NCBI GenBank assembly: GCA_947624045.1
Contig: CANQIL010000004.1
Location: forward strand, 1-64,000
Length of the DNA stretch: 64,000 bases
Reading direction: 5' to 3'
DNA from: an uncultured Bacilli bacterium
Lineage (GTDB): Bacteria; Bacillota_I; Bacilli_A; RF39; UBA660
Every line of letters starts with the position of its first letter. The first letter of the stretch is position 1. Under the pieces are notes generated by a model that ran no database searches, was not told where the DNA came from, and saw only the letters and a program-made list of their open reading frames with translations. The position numbers and the translations under genes are program-made. Of this stretch, positions 1 to 8,878 are shown piece by piece.

Positions 1-28
1 CCAAATTATGGTAATGGCCGAAAGGCGC

Positions 29-75
29 GAATTAAAATGAAATATATTTTTTGTATTTCATTTTAATTCTTTTCT
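29..75 (+). terminator. Rho-independent terminator-like hairpin
   Basis: Perfect 16-bp stem GAATTAAAATGAAATA (29-44) / TATTTCATTTTAATTC (54-69), followed by T-rich TTTTCTT. Confidence 0.6.
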
Positions 76-161
76 TGCACTTAGAATGAATTTTTTAACC
101 TTTATATTTGTGATGAAATCCCCATATAGATTTATACTTTATATGTACACACTTATTATGT

Positions 162-345
162 TTACATTTTTGGACATATTGTATATGGATGAGTAGAAGC
201 TGGTAACCCATTCAATATATCCTCTTGTTCAATTTCTTTCACCATTTCAATTGGTGCTTCAAATTCAACCTTACACTTTGGACAAATATATTCAACAACT
301 TTGCCACTTAATGGTATAGGTATTGTAGAAAAAATCAAATTTGAA
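162..345 (-). pseudogene. Truncated zinc-ribbon protein fragment (3' end only)
   Basis: Minus-strand frame reads LIFSTIPIPLSGKVVEYICPKCKVEFEAPIEMVKEIEQEDILNGLPASTHPYTICPKM*, with CPKC/CPK zinc-ribbon-like spacing and no clear start codon. Adjacent to the tnpB element. Confidence 0.35.
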
Positions 346-368
346 CATAAATTTCACAATTTGTACTA

Positions 369-397
369 TTGACAAATACAAACGTTTGTATTATTAT
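369..397 (+). promoter_or_regulatory. Sigma70-like promoter with a palindromic operator in the spacer
   Basis: TTGACA (369-374), 17-nt spacer, TATTAT (392-397). Perfect 18-bp palindrome AATACAAACGTTTGTATT at 375-392. Confidence 0.6.
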
Positions 398-420
398 TAA
401 ATTGTTAGGGGGAATGAACA

Positions 421-1569
421 ATGTTAATTAATAAAGCATATAAGTTTAGAATTTATCCAAATGAAGAACAAAAGATTTTTATTAATAAATGTATTGGTAG
501 TAGTCGCTTTGTTTATAATTATTATTTGAATAAAAAAGAAGAACTTTATAAAAATAACATATACTTATCATTAAAAGATATGAAGAAAGATTTATTACTT
601 TTAGCTATAGAATATCCATGGCTAAAAGAAGTAGATAGTTGTGCCATAAGAACTTCTTTAGAAGATTTAGATAGAGCTTATATAAATTTTTATAAAGGTA
701 GTGGTCATCCTAAATTTAAGAAGAAAAATTCTAATGATACTTATAGAACTAATTGTATTAGAAATACTTATAAAGATAAAAATTACTCTAATATTAAAGT
801 AGATTTAATAAATAGAGAAATAACTTTACCTAAAATAGGCAAAGTAAAAATGAGAGGTTATAGAAACTTAACAGACTTTCCTTTTAAAATATTTAATGCA
901 ACTATAAGTAAAGTAGCTGATAAGTATTACGTTAGTTTGAGTGTAGAAGAAAATGTAAATATAAAACCATTTGTACCTAAATATATAACTGGTATAGATT
1001 TGGGAGTAAAAGATTTAGTAATTACTAGTGATGGTATTAAATATAAAGCTTTAGAAAATATAAAAAAATTTGAAAGAAAAATAAAAGGCTATAATAAAGC
1101 TTTAGCTAGAAGTAAAAAGAATAGTAATAATAGAAAGAAAATAATAGTAAAATTACAAAGATATTATGAAAAACTAAGAAATGCAAGAAAGTTTTATACT
1201 AATCTAATAACTACTACTTTAGTAAAAGAAAATGACATTATCGTATGTGAAACTTTAAAAGTAAAAGAAATGATAGAGAATGGAAAACATCATTTAGCAA
1301 AGTATATTTCTAATAGTTCTTTTGGTGAAATACTAAGGCAACTTGAGTATAAGTGTCTTTGGAATAATAAAAAGTTAATAAAAATAAATACATATTATCC
1401 AAGTAGTCAAATATGTAGTGTATGTGGAAATAGAAAGAAAGAACTAAAGAATTTAAGTATAAGAAGTTTTGAATGCGATAAATGTAAAAATGAATTAGAT
1501 AGAGATATAAATGCTAGTATAAATATATTAATGGAGGGAATAAGAAAATATATTAAACAAATGAGTTAA
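421..1569 (+). CDS. tnpB: IS200/IS605-type TnpB (OrfB), RNA-guided endonuclease family
   Basis: 382 aa. N-terminal KAYKFRIYPNEEQ; RuvC-like TGIDLGVKDLVIT, IIVCETLKV and ELDRDINASINI; zinc finger CSVCGNRKKELKNLSIRSFECDKC. RBS AGGGGG. Confidence 0.93.
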   Translation: MLINKAYKFRIYPNEEQKIFINKCIGSSRFVYNYYLNKKEELYKNNIYLSLKDMKKDLLLLAIEYPWLKEVDSCAIRTSLEDLDRAYINFYKGSGHPKFKKKNSNDTYRTNCIRNTYKDKNYSNIKVDLINREITLPKIGKVKMRGYRNLTDFPFKIFNATISKVADKYYVSLSVEENVNIKPFVPKYITGIDLGVKDLVITSDGIKYKALENIKKFERKIKGYNKALARSKKNSNNRKKIIVKLQRYYEKLRNARKFYTNLITTTLVKENDIIVCETLKVKEMIENGKHHLAKYISNSSFGEILRQLEYKCLWNNKKLIKINTYYPSSQICSVCGNRKKELKNLSIRSFECDKCKNELDRDINASINILMEGIRKYIKQMS

Positions 1570-1698
1570 TAAAAAAATCAAAAAAAAATTAAGTACGATA
1601 GCGACTATCGGAAATTGGTCTCTGGAGGGTAGAACTATCCAATGAAAGAGAAAAAGCAAACCGTGAGGTTTGTCATGATTTATTTATAAATCATTTTT
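1570..1698 (+). ncRNA. Candidate omega-RNA (reRNA) / element right end
   Basis: Serial hairpins just 3' of tnpB: CGATAG-CGA-CTATCG (1596-1610), GGGTAG-AA-CTATCC (1627-1640), CAAACC-GTGA-GGTTTG (1657-1672), ATGATTTA-TTTA-TAAATCAT (1675-1694) followed by a T-run. Confidence 0.4.
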
Positions 1699-1916
1699 GT
1701 TCTTTTTAGGGAAACTTTAGGACAACCTTTTAATTCCTAGTTGTCCAACAAACTTCATCTTGTATAGTGAAGACAAAGCAATTTGTATACATATGAACAC
1801 TTGTAAATGTAAATATGAAACAAAAAAGTAAAAAATATGTTGCAAATATGTTTTTTGTGATATACTAATAGTGAAAAGTATAGATAATATTTTCTATTCT
1901 TTGATTTTAAATTTTC

Positions 1917-2096
1917 TTGACTTTTTTAGAATTCTTTGTATAATATAAGATATTTCTAAAAAAGAAAGTTTCTATTTTGCTTTTTTGCATAAAATAGAAA
2001 AGAGATATAACTTAATTTTTGGTTGTTAGGTGTATCTCCACATAATTGGGTTGGCACCTTAACTTCTCAAGTAGAAGTTAGGTGCCTTTGTTTTTT
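1917..2096 (+). ncRNA. Candidate small RNA (possible type I antitoxin RNA) with promoter and terminator
   Basis: Promoter TTGACT (1917-1922), 16 nt, TATAAT (1939-1944). Intrinsic terminator GGCACC...GGTGCC plus TTTGTTTTTT (2053-2096). Predicted RNA about 145 nt, convergent with the 2113-2214 minus ORF. Confidence 0.5.
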
Positions 2097-2112
2097 ACCC
2101 CCCTTATTATAT

Positions 2113-2214
2113 TTATTTTTTAATGGCTACTATCAATAGTAATATTATTACTAAGATAATAGCCATAAGTGATAAAACCTCCATAAAGGAATATCTTACC
2201 ATTAATAAATACAT
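2113..2214 (-). CDS. Candidate holin-like / type I toxin peptide
   Basis: 33-aa peptide MYLLMVRYSFMEVLSLMAIILVIILLLIVAIKK: single hydrophobic helix with a KK tail. Strong upstream SD AAGGAGGTGATG, although spacing to the ATG is long (about 19 nt). Confidence 0.45.
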   Translation of the reverse strand: MYLLMVRYSFMEVLSLMAIILVIILLLIVAIKK

Positions 2215-2519
2215 AGATTGGCAATAGACATCACCTCCTTGTACTACATATTTTGTTTGTACGTGGAAGTGGACACCTAACTATTAGTTACATCTCTAAT
2301 AAAATATTATTACTATATTAGAATTTTGTCGAGTAAAAAATAATAAAATTTTATTCCAAATATATTATGTTTTTATTCATAAACAGATTAATAAAATTAT
2401 TCTATCTATAAAGAAGCCTTTATTTAAATTCAAGGCTTTTTTTAGTTAAATGCAACTAAAAGTTGATAGTGTAAAACTACTTGCAAAGATAAAATTAATT
2501 GTAATGAGGAGGAAGTCTA

Positions 2520-3431
2520 ATGAAATTTGGAGATAATTTGAAGAAAGTAAGAGTTTTAAAAAAACTATCACAGGAATCGTTAGCAGAAAAAGTAAATGTA
2601 TCTAGACAATCTGTTAGTAAATGGGAAACAGGAGATGCTTATCCAACAATGAATAATTTATTAGAATTATGTAAAATATTTCATTGTAGAATTAATGATT
2701 TAGTAAATGATAATATTGTTGATATTGATTTTTTTGGAGATGAAGTTAAAACTAAAGTTGTTAGTTTAAAAAAAGAAGAACAAAAGAAAATGAAAGCTTT
2801 AAGTAAGATTATTTCTCTAATATCTAAAATAGGAAGAATTTTTTGTTATATAGCAATCCCATTTATTTTTCTAATTTTAATTATTTCACCTTACTTAATA
2901 AATAGAGTTGTAATAAAGAATGATAATCTAACTTTAAATTTTGAAAATAGTAATATAAATATTAAAGAAAAAAGTGATAAAATAGTTTTAAAATTTAATG
3001 GAATTATTTTAGCTGATGCTGATAAAGAATTTTTAAATACAAAAGTTATTCATATATTTAAAAATAATAGTAAAGTAAAAATAATTAGTTATATTGAAAT
3101 GGGATTTATAACTTTATTAATAACAATTATTTTGACATCTATTATTTTTAAGCATTTAGAAATTTTATTTGATAATATTAATAAAGGTGAAACACCATTT
3201 ACTTTAGAAAATGTTAGTCTAATAAAGAAGATTGCTTGGAAAATGATTATAATAATCATAATGACTAATATGGGTGGTGTTATATTTGAATTGTTATTAA
3301 GTGGAGATTTAAATGTTGAGTTTGAAATGTATGATTTAGTAGAAATATTATTCTTATTTAGTTTGTCTTATATATTTGAATATGGAAGATTATTAGGACT
3401 TGAAACTAATGGTAAGATGTATGGTAGATAA
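2520..3431 (+). CDS. XRE-family HTH regulator with C-terminal membrane domain (DUF2975-like)
   Basis: N-terminal HTH: LKKVRVLKKLSQESLAEKVNVSRQSVSKWETGDAYPTMNNLLELCKIF. Multiple C-terminal TM segments. Confidence 0.85.
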   Translation: MKFGDNLKKVRVLKKLSQESLAEKVNVSRQSVSKWETGDAYPTMNNLLELCKIFHCRINDLVNDNIVDIDFFGDEVKTKVVSLKKEEQKKMKALSKIISLISKIGRIFCYIAIPFIFLILIISPYLINRVVIKNDNLTLNFENSNINIKEKSDKIVLKFNGIILADADKEFLNTKVIHIFKNNSKVKIISYIEMGFITLLITIILTSIIFKHLEILFDNINKGETPFTLENVSLIKKIAWKMIIIIIMTNMGGVIFELLLSGDLNVEFEMYDLVEILFLFSLSYIFEYGRLLGLETNGKMYGR

Positions 3432-3509
3432 ATAAAAAAGAAAACTCTATTAATAAAGTTTTCTGATATTTACAACCGAGATCATTTATTACTCGCACCA
3501 CTCGGAAGC

Positions 3510-3541
3510 GATTAACATTTATTTGTTAATGTGCTTTTTTT
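3510..3541 (+). terminator. Rho-independent terminator
   Basis: ATTAACA/TGTTAAT stem followed by GTGCTTTTTTT. Confidence 0.5.
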
Positions 3542-3765
3542 GACACAACATTAATATACTATAAACTACTGTGAAAATCAATACTTTGAAAAAGTAAATT
3601 AGTAAGCACCCTAAGAAACTTTTGAAGACTTAGGTCTTTTTAAGTGATAAAACGTCTTAAAAAAACATAATTGTACGTTAAATTGTGCAAAACATTGCAT
3701 AAAATTAGGGTAAAAGTATTTTATTAGATTTCATTTTATGATAAAATATCATTGTTCAGTTTTAT

Positions 3766-3840
3766 TGCCCTATGGCCAAGTGGTAAGGCAGTGCGCTCTG
3801 ACCGCACGATGCGTTAGTTCGAATCTAACTAGGGCAACCA
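3766..3840 (+). tRNA. tRNA-Gln (anticodon CUG), CCA encoded
   Basis: Cloverleaf: acceptor TGCCCTA/TAGGGCA; anticodon arm GTGCG-CTCTGAC-CGCAC (CTG anticodon); T arm GTTAG-TTCGAAT-CTAAC; 3' ACCA. Confidence 0.93.
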
Positions 3841-3916
3841 TTAATTAGAAAAAGAAAAAAGTAGGAATTAATTTCTATTTTTTGTCTGTTTATTATAAAT
3901 ATAAGAGGTGAGTTAA

Positions 3917-5572
3917 GTGGAGCTTAATGAAAGAAAAGAGTTAGCAGAGTTACTTTTTCCTAATATTAAACATGATAGAGATTATTATGAGAAAATGTAT
4001 CCGGATAGAAATTTAAAAGAAGGAGCAATGATTACAAGATTTGGGCCTTCACCAACAGGATTTGTTCATATGGGTAGTTTATTTGGAGCTTTTTGTGATA
4101 GTGTTTTTGCTAAACAGTCAGGAGGAGTATTCTATTTAAGAATAGAAGATACTGACCAAAAAAGAAGTGTTGAAAATGGAGTAGAAGGTATTTTTAATGA
4201 CTTAGAAGCTTTTAATATAAGGCCTGATGAAAGTAGTGTAGTAGGTGGTAATTATGGGCCATATATTCAAAGTGAGAGAACTGAAATATATCAAACTTAC
4301 GTAAAAGACTTAATTGTAAATGGTTATGCTTATCCTTGTTTTATGACTGAAGAAGAAATAAATGAAATTAGACAAGAACAAGAATTAAGTAAAATTAAAA
4401 TAGGTATATATGGAAGTTATGCTGTAGATAGAGATTTATCATTAGAAGAAATAAAAGAAAAACTTAATAAAAAAGAAGAATATGTAATTAGATTAAAATC
4501 TCCTGGAAATAGTAAAAATGAAGTTGAAATAATAGATTGTATTAAAGGTAAAATGAAATTTCCAGAACATGATGTAGATACAGTTTTATTAAAAAAAGAT
4601 GGTACTCCTACTTATCATTTAGCTCATGTAGTTGATGATCATTTAATGCATACAACACATGTTATTAGAGGAGATGAGTGGGTTGCAAGTTTGCCACTTC
4701 ATATTCAATTATTTCAAATATTAGGTTTTAAAATGCCTAATTATGCTCATACTGCTCCAATTACTAAAAAAGATGAAGGTGGAATTAGAAAGCTATCAAA
4801 AAGAAAAGATGCTGAAGCTAAAGTTTCTTATTATGAAGAAGTAGGTATTCCTATAGATGCCGTTAAACTATACTTAGCAACAATACTTAATTCTAATTTT
4901 GAAGAGTGGTACTTAAATAATAGTGATAAAAGTATAGATGATTTTACTTTTACTTTTGATAAAATGGCTATAGGGGGAACATTATTTGATTTAGATAAAT
5001 TAAATAATATTAGTAAAACTTATTTTTCTCGTAAGAGTGGAGAAGATGTATTTGAAGAAACTTTAGAATATGCTAAGAAATTTGATGTAGAATATAGTAA
5101 ATTATTAGTAGAAAATAAAGAAAAGATGATTAAATTTTTAAATATTGAAAAAGATAGTACTAGACCTCGTAAAGATATTAGTAAATATAGTGATGTAAAA
5201 GAAGAATTTTCTTATGCTATAGATGAATTATTTAATAAAGAAAATTATAGTAAATATGAGGGTAGTAAGAAATATTCTGTATCATTAATAAAGAATTATG
5301 TTAATGATGTCTTAGATTTAGATGTAACTAATGAAGAGTGGTTTAATGATATAAAAGAGTTTGCAGTTAAAAATGGCTATGCCGCAACTCCTAAAGAATA
5401 TAAACAGAATCCGGATAATTATAAAGGTCATGTAGGAGATATATGTGAAGCTCTAAGAGTAATGATTACAGGAAGAGATAAATCGCCAGATCTATTTTCA
5501 ATAATGAAAATTTTAGGAAAAGAAGCTATTTTACTTAGAATAAATAGGTATGAAAAATTTTTAGAGAAATAA
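3917..5572 (+). CDS. gltX: Glutamate--tRNA ligase
   Basis: RFGPSPTGFVHMGSLFGAFCDSVFAKQSGGVFYLRIEDTDQKRS (class I HIGH region) and KLSKRKDAEAKVSY (KMSKS region). GTG start with RBS. Confidence 0.95.
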   Translation: MELNERKELAELLFPNIKHDRDYYEKMYPDRNLKEGAMITRFGPSPTGFVHMGSLFGAFCDSVFAKQSGGVFYLRIEDTDQKRSVENGVEGIFNDLEAFNIRPDESSVVGGNYGPYIQSERTEIYQTYVKDLIVNGYAYPCFMTEEEINEIRQEQELSKIKIGIYGSYAVDRDLSLEEIKEKLNKKEEYVIRLKSPGNSKNEVEIIDCIKGKMKFPEHDVDTVLLKKDGTPTYHLAHVVDDHLMHTTHVIRGDEWVASLPLHIQLFQILGFKMPNYAHTAPITKKDEGGIRKLSKRKDAEAKVSYYEEVGIPIDAVKLYLATILNSNFEEWYLNNSDKSIDDFTFTFDKMAIGGTLFDLDKLNNISKTYFSRKSGEDVFEETLEYAKKFDVEYSKLLVENKEKMIKFLNIEKDSTRPRKDISKYSDVKEEFSYAIDELFNKENYSKYEGSKKYSVSLIKNYVNDVLDLDVTNEEWFNDIKEFAVKNGYAATPKEYKQNPDNYKGHVGDICEALRVMITGRDKSPDLFSIMKILGKEAILLRINRYEKFLEK

Positions 5573-5671
5573 AATATTATGAAGTGTAAAGAACAAAAGC
5601 TTTGACTCGAGATTTGTTGTTTTTTGCCAAATTGTATGTTACAATTTTTGTAGTTGAAGGGAAGAGTGGCT

Positions 5672-7069
5672 ATGGAAGAGATTAATTTAAAAGAGTTACT
5701 TAATTATTTTAAATCAAAGATTGGTTTAATTATTTTAATATTATTTTGTGTAATAACTATTGGGAATTCTTTTACTATTTTAACAAGAGTTCCAATGTAT
5801 CAAAGTACAACTAAAATAGTTTTAGTTAGTGAAAATGTTAATCAATCAGACCAAGCATTAAATAGAAATTTGGTAGGTACTTATAGTGAAATTATTAAAA
5901 GTAGAACAGTACTTAGTAATGTTATTAATAATTTAGGTATAGATGAAAGTGTAGCTGAATTATCTAAAAATATCACCGTTACAGCTGTTACTAATACTGA
6001 GGTTATTATAATTACGGTTGCGAATGATAATAGTGAAGATGCTAAATTAATAGCTGATGAAACAGCTGAAGTATTTATTAAAGAGATTCAAAAGATTTAT
6101 AAACTTAATAACGTTAGTGTTATAGATAAAGCTCAAGAATCTAGTGAACCATTTAATGTAAATTATATAAAAGATAATTTAATTTATATTGCGATTGGTT
6201 TAATACTTGGCTTTGGTATTGCTTTTGTAATGTATTACTTTGATACAACTATCAAGACAAGCAGTGAAATAGAAGATAAATTAGGAGAGAATGTACTTGG
6301 TGCTGTACCTAAAGAAGATAGTGCTGTTGACTTAGTTATTAATGTTAATCCTAAGAGTATCTTTAGTGAGGCGATTAAGAGTATTCGTACAAATTTAGCT
6401 TTTTCATCAATAGATAAAGATATTAAGGTTATATTAAATACATCTCCTGAAGCTAGTGATGGTAAGAGTTTTATTTCTGCTAACTTAGCTGTAGCTTATG
6501 CTCAAACTGATAAGAGAGTATTAATTATTGATTGTGACTTACGTCGTGGTAGACAACATGAAGTATTTGAAGTTATGAATCCAACTAGTGGAGGATATTC
6601 TAATTTGATATTAAACTATGGAGAAGGTATTGTTATTGGGGACTATGTTAGTCGTACTAATGTAAAAGGTGTTGATATGATACCAACTGGTCCTACACCA
6701 CCAAACCCAGTAGAGTTATTATCGAGTGATAATAATAGAAGATTATTAAATAGATTAAAAAGACTTTATGATATTATAATTCTTGACTGTCCACCAGTCT
6801 TAGGATTAAGTGATGCGATGGTTTTAACACAATTTAGTGATGTTAACTTAGTAGTTGTTTCTGCTAAAAAGACTAAAATTGAAAATTTAGAGAAGACTAA
6901 AAAACAATTTGAACAAGTTAAGGCGGAAATTGCCGGAGTTATTCTTAATAAAGCAGAAACTACTCATAATGAGCAGTATGGATATTATTACAATGATTAT
7001 TTTAAAGATAATACAGAGACTACTAAATCTAAAGGTAGTACTAAAAAGAAACAGAAAAGTAAAAAGTGA
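5672..7069 (+). CDS. Wzz/Wzc-type polysaccharide co-polymerase fused to a BY-kinase (CpsC-CpsD fusion)
   Basis: N-terminal Wzz-like membrane domain; Walker motif SPEASDGKSFISANLAVAYAQTDKRVLIIDCDLRRG; ILDCPPVLGLSDA; C-terminal Tyr cluster YGYYYNDYF. Confidence 0.9.
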   Translation: MEEINLKELLNYFKSKIGLIILILFCVITIGNSFTILTRVPMYQSTTKIVLVSENVNQSDQALNRNLVGTYSEIIKSRTVLSNVINNLGIDESVAELSKNITVTAVTNTEVIIITVANDNSEDAKLIADETAEVFIKEIQKIYKLNNVSVIDKAQESSEPFNVNYIKDNLIYIAIGLILGFGIAFVMYYFDTTIKTSSEIEDKLGENVLGAVPKEDSAVDLVINVNPKSIFSEAIKSIRTNLAFSSIDKDIKVILNTSPEASDGKSFISANLAVAYAQTDKRVLIIDCDLRRGRQHEVFEVMNPTSGGYSNLILNYGEGIVIGDYVSRTNVKGVDMIPTGPTPPNPVELLSSDNNRRLLNRLKRLYDIIILDCPPVLGLSDAMVLTQFSDVNLVVVSAKKTKIENLEKTKKQFEQVKAEIAGVILNKAETTHNEQYGYYYNDYFKDNTETTKSKGSTKKKQKSKK

Positions 7070-7800
7070 AAGATTTACATTGTCATTTGCTGTATGGAAT
7101 TGATGATGGCTCTAAAGATATAGAAGAATCTTTTCAAATATTGAAAAAAGCCGCTCAACAAGGAATTACAGAAGTAATGATTACTCCTCATTATATGGAG
7201 AATACTAAATATAATTGTAATAATAAAACAAAAATAGAATTATTTAAAAAACTTTATAAGAAAATAGTTGAAGAGAAAGTAAATTTAAAACTTTATTTAG
7301 GAAATGAGATATATTTTACAGAAAATATATTAGAACTTATTACTAAAAAAGATATAATGCCTTTAAATGGAGGAAAATATTTATTAATAGAGTTTCCTAT
7401 GCAAAACATGGTGCATGGTACAAGAGATTATCTTTTTAGATTAATAAATAAAGGTTATATTCCGATAATTGCTCATCCTGAAAGATATAAGATATTTCAA
7501 GAACATCCTGAGTATATACAAAAATTTATTAATATGGGTGTATTGTTTCAAGGTAATTATTTAAGTCTTTATGATAAATATGGAAAGATGGCTAAGAAGA
7601 CACTTAAATATTTTTTAAAAAATGATTTTATAACTTTCTTAGCAAGTGATATTCATCATTTAGATGATGATTATAAATTAAAAAATCTTTATAAAGATGT
7701 AAAAAAGATAGTAAAAAGTGAAGAGAAAGTAAAAGATTTACTTGAAAATAACTTTGACTATGTTATTGAAAATAAAGTTTTTAATATTAATAGACAGTAA
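7066..7800 (+). CDS. CpsB/YwqE-type PHP-family protein tyrosine phosphatase
   Basis: DLHCHLLYGIDDGSKDIEES, MITPHYM, EFPMQNM, IIAHPERY and SDIHH. GTG start overlaps the kinase stop. Confidence 0.88.
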   Translation: MKDLHCHLLYGIDDGSKDIEESFQILKKAAQQGITEVMITPHYMENTKYNCNNKTKIELFKKLYKKIVEEKVNLKLYLGNEIYFTENILELITKKDIMPLNGGKYLLIEFPMQNMVHGTRDYLFRLINKGYIPIIAHPERYKIFQEHPEYIQKFINMGVLFQGNYLSLYDKYGKMAKKTLKYFLKNDFITFLASDIHHLDDDYKLKNLYKDVKKIVKSEEKVKDLLENNFDYVIENKVFNINRQ

Positions 7801-7854
7801 AAATTGATTCTTAGGCATTAAAGAGTGGTGAAAGAAATTTTGCTACTTTTTTAT

Positions 7855-7882
7855 TTAAAAAAAATACCTTAATAAAGGTATT
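7855..7882 (-). terminator. Terminator of the minus-strand polysaccharide operon
   Basis: On the minus strand AATACCTTTATTAAGGTATT followed by TTTTTT; lies between convergent operons. Confidence 0.6.
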
Positions 7883-7939
7883 AAATTATGATATTCATAA
7901 CATTTTACAATAATACTTATTTTTTTGAAAAAATTTTCT

Positions 7940-8413
7940 TTATTTTAATATTTTTTCAATAATTTCTCCAACAGCTGATTCATAACATTTCTTTGGAGAA
8001 ATATAATCACATATACTTTTAATTTTATCAATTGCATCATTAGGACAAGCTTTAAAATTACAATTCAACATAGCTACATAGTCATTTTCATCATCACCAA
8101 TGTAAGCAACATTTTGATAAGTTAGGTGATTATCTTTTATTATTTCATCTAATTTTTCTTTTTTATTTACTACATTTTGATAAACATATGAAATATGCAT
8201 TTCTTTAGCTCTATTCTCAACAATTTTAGATGTTCTGCTAGTTATAATTACAGTCATAACACCAAGTGTGGGAAGCTTTCGCAATGGTAAAGTATCATGA
8301 CAATTAAATACTTTCATTACCTCACCATTGTTACCCATATAAATTTTGCCATCAGTTAATGTTCCATCAACATCAAGAACCAACAATTTTATATTTTTCA
8401 TTTCTTCTTTCAT
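7940..8413 (-). CDS. KdsC-like HAD phosphatase
   Basis: IKLLVLDVDGTLTDGKIYMGNNGEVMKVFNCHD and YIGDDENDYVAM. Start chosen at 8413 because AGGAGA precedes it; the ORF opens at 8452. Confidence 0.87.
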   Translation of the reverse strand: MKEEMKNIKLLVLDVDGTLTDGKIYMGNNGEVMKVFNCHDTLPLRKLPTLGVMTVIITSRTSKIVENRAKEMHISYVYQNVVNKKEKLDEIIKDNHLTYQNVAYIGDDENDYVAMLNCNFKACPNDAIDKIKSICDYISPKKCYESAVGEIIEKILK

Positions 8414-8417
8414 AAAG

Positions 8418-8867
8418 CTATCTCCTATGTGAATGTCCTGCTTCATATTCAACTATAGCATCAACTTTTGGACCAGAACGTTCATTATATACATATTGAT
8501 TACTTAAATAGGTATAAACCAGTTTTTTTGCTAACTCTTTATCAACCACTTTGCTACCTAAAGTAATAATATTACAGTTATTGCTTAAACAAGCTCTTTC
8601 AGCACAATACAAGTCAGATACATTTGCTGCATAAGCTCCATAAACTTTATTAGCAGCAAGCATCATTCCTATACCAGTTCCACACATTAATATGCCTCTA
8701 TCATAAAGCCCATCAACTACAGCTTCAGCAACTTCTATAGCTACATGAGCATAGATAGGGTCTTCACTTCCTAAATCATCAACTTCATGACCTAAACTTT
8801 TAACATATTCAGCTATTTCATTTTTTAACTCTGCTGCATTTGGGTCGCAGCCAATTGCTATTTTCAT
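8418..8867 (-). CDS. RpiB/LacAB-family sugar-phosphate isomerase
   Basis: MKIAIGCDPNAAELKNEIAEYVKSLGHEVDDLG, GILMCGTGIGMMLAANK, RACLSNNCNIITLG. Confidence 0.9.
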   Translation of the reverse strand: MKIAIGCDPNAAELKNEIAEYVKSLGHEVDDLGSEDPIYAHVAIEVAEAVVDGLYDRGILMCGTGIGMMLAANKVYGAYAANVSDLYCAERACLSNNCNIITLGSKVVDKELAKKLVYTYLSNQYVYNERSGPKVDAIVEYEAGHSHRR

Positions 8868-8878
8868 TTTTTTACCAC

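Noticed and set aside
421-1569. TnpB could be a nuclease-dead TldR-type regulator
   Set aside because: RuvC-like D/E/D residues and the zinc finger appear intact, so a nuclease is the simpler reading.
2020-2090. GTTAGGTGTATCTCCAC resembles the start of an M-box (Mg) riboswitch
   Set aside because: Only a short 5' similarity; remaining M-box core not found, and no Mg transporter downstream. The promoter-terminator pair convergent with a toxin-like peptide explains it better.
6909-7103. 64-aa ORF overlapping the BY-kinase 3' end
   Set aside because: Out-of-frame with two well-supported genes; basic/low-complexity translation.
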